6,264 nucleotides of DNA from Bacteroides sp. CAG:530 (GTDB lineage: Bacteria; Bacteroidota; Bacteroidia; Bacteroidales; Bacteroidaceae): NCBI GenBank assembly GCA_000434735.1, contig FR881196.1, positions 1-6,264 on the forward strand. Direction: 5' to 3'. Below, piece after piece: positions 5,591 through 6,264 of the stretch. A program made the position numbers and the translations under genes. The notes under the pieces were generated by a model. That model saw only the letters and a list, made by a program, of their open reading frames with translations. It made no database searches and was not told where the DNA came from. Each line of letters starts with the position of its first letter. The stretch's first letter is position 1.

Positions 5591-5777
5591 TGGGATATAA
5601 CTGAGACATTCCTCTATAAACTGATATACAGAGGCGTAAGAACTGATAAGACATCAGACATACACATACCACTGCAATTATATAACTGCCTTACACGGCC
5701 TTATAAAAGCGTACACACTGATATAATAAAATTAAGGTAAGAATATTCTTGTAAACGAAAAACAAGCAGGAGGTGAC
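5591..5777. other. Non-coding DNA between two convergent terminators
   Basis: No gene is seen on either strand. There is a weak CCTCT/AGAGG inverted repeat (5611-5634), three copies of ACTGATA (5620-5626, 5642-5648, 5717-5723) and a perfect 12-bp palindrome AAGAATATTCTT (5739-5750). No TAnnTTTG promoter element was noticed. It may simply be spacer between the convergent folE and rplQ units. Confidence 0.5.
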
Positions 5778-5817
5778 AAAACAAAAAGCGTCCGCACTCT
5801 TGCGAATGCGGACGCTT
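5778..5817 (-). terminator. Intrinsic terminator after rplQ
   Basis: Read on the minus strand, a perfect 11-bp GC-rich stem (AAGCGTCCGCA at 5817-5807 with its complement at 5796-5786) encloses a 10-nt loop and is followed directly by TTTTTGTTTT. It lies about 23 nt after the rplQ stop. It probably ends the large ribosomal-protein operon to which rplQ usually belongs. Confidence 0.93.
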
Positions 5818-5839
5818 AATATATTTAGTGTTTACAGAA

Positions 5840-6264
5840 TTATTCAGCTTTAGGGGCTTCCTCTGTAGTTTCAGCAACAGCTTCAGTAGCGGGAGCTTCT
5901 TCAGCAGCTGCAGATTTTTTAGAACGGCGAGTGCGAGTTGCTTTCTTAGCAGCAGTCTTAGCCATGTTTTCATCATAGTCTACCAATTCGATGAAACACA
6001 TTTCTGCGTTGTCACCCAAACGATGACCAGTCTTGATGATACGAGTGTAACCACCCGGACGATCTGCAACTTTTACAGAGACTTCTTTGAAAAGCTCAGT
6101 TACTACATATTTGTCCTGCAAGTAGCTAAATACAACACGACGTGAGTTAGTAGTGTCTTCTTTAGACTTAGTAATCAGCGGCTCAACGAACTTTTTCAAA
6201 GCTTTAGCCTTCGCAACAGTCGTAGTGATTCTTTTGTGCTTGATCAAAGAACATGCCATGTTTG
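5840..6264 (-). CDS. rplQ: Ribosomal protein L17, cut by the window edge
   Basis: L17 is a structural protein of the 50S subunit near the peptide exit tunnel. The 141 codons visible include MACSLIKHKRITTTVAKAKALKKFVEPLI, the RRVVFSYLQDKYVVTELF block and the ending RPGGYTRIIKTGHRLGDNAEMCFIELV, all typical of L17. The methionine at 6259-6257 is not the start: the frame stays open to the window edge (codon AAC, preceded by the last two bases of a codon ending CA, fitting S-N-M), and L17 proteins normally begin about 23 residues earlier. After the L17 core there is a tail of about 40 residues rich in Ala, Lys and Glu (first KKATRTRRSKK, then acidic), as seen in Bacteroidetes. In bacteria rplQ usually follows rpoA, which would lie beyond the right edge. 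Confidence 0.96.
   Translation of the reverse strand, partial: NMACSLIKHKRITTTVAKAKALKKFVEPLITKSKEDTTNSRRVVFSYLQDKYVVTELFKEVSVKVADRPGGYTRIIKTGHRLGDNAEMCFIELVDYDENMAKTAAKKATRTRRSKKSAAAEEAPATEAVAETTEEAPKAE

Noticed and set aside
5768..5776. AGGAGGTGA, a perfect Shine-Dalgarno-like sequence on the plus strand
   Set aside because: No start codon or reading frame follows it. It lies directly before the rplQ terminator stem and looks fortuitous.
5828..6145. Plus-strand open frame opposite rplQ
   Set aside because: The Ser/Phe-rich product is the complement of the Ala/Lys/Glu-rich L17 tail and does not look like a protein.
6257..6259. ATG of MACSLIKHKR as the start of rplQ
   Set aside because: The frame stays open to the window edge with codons fitting S-N before this Met, and L17 proteins have about 23 more N-terminal residues.

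Overview
The window looks like a chromosomal segment from a Bacteroidales member (Bacteroides, Phocaeicola or a close relative). The evidence is two TAnnTTTG-type -7 promoter elements, AT-rich leaders with little Shine-Dalgarno sequence, the Bacteroidetes-specific genes (a DUF1599 protein and a MauE/DoxX-thioredoxin-like membrane protein), and the sequence of ribosomal protein L17. The assignment is by family recognition, not by alignment.

Layout. Positions 1 to about 1400 hold an IS110-family insertion sequence on the minus strand: a full-length DEDD transposase (240-1325) with non-coding DNA on both sides. Positions 1680-5516 hold five plus-strand genes in a probable operon. They are a tandem-duplicated DUF1599 protein, a MauE/DoxX membrane protein with a thioredoxin-like domain, triosephosphate isomerase (tpiA), a secreted SPOR-domain protein, and GTP cyclohydrolase I (folE). 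A Bacteroides-type promoter at 1633-1663 reads into the first gene, and a strong intrinsic terminator at 5544-5590 follows folE. On the minus strand, rplQ (ribosomal protein L17) enters from the right edge, is cut by the window, and ends at its own terminator (5778-5817), so folE and rplQ converge.

The most interesting signal lies downstream of the transposase. The 169 nt at 66-234 are closed by a long inverted repeat: 17 paired bases with one 2-nt bulge, then 5 more after a small internal loop. Two compact hairpins and a large internal loop lie inside. Position, strand, size and shape fit a bridge RNA, the guide RNA of IS110-family recombinases, encoded at the right end as described for the IS1111-type branch. 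This is inferred from sequence and hand folding only. The element ends and the guide-DNA pairings were not resolved.

The operon genes have no single obvious pathway: central glycolysis (tpiA), folate/pterin synthesis (folE), a peptidoglycan-binding SPOR protein translationally coupled to folE, and two poorly characterised conserved proteins. tpiA stands out by its strongly biased codon use and is followed by a long intercistronic hairpin without a U-tract. This suggests its mRNA level is uncoupled from that of the downstream genes.
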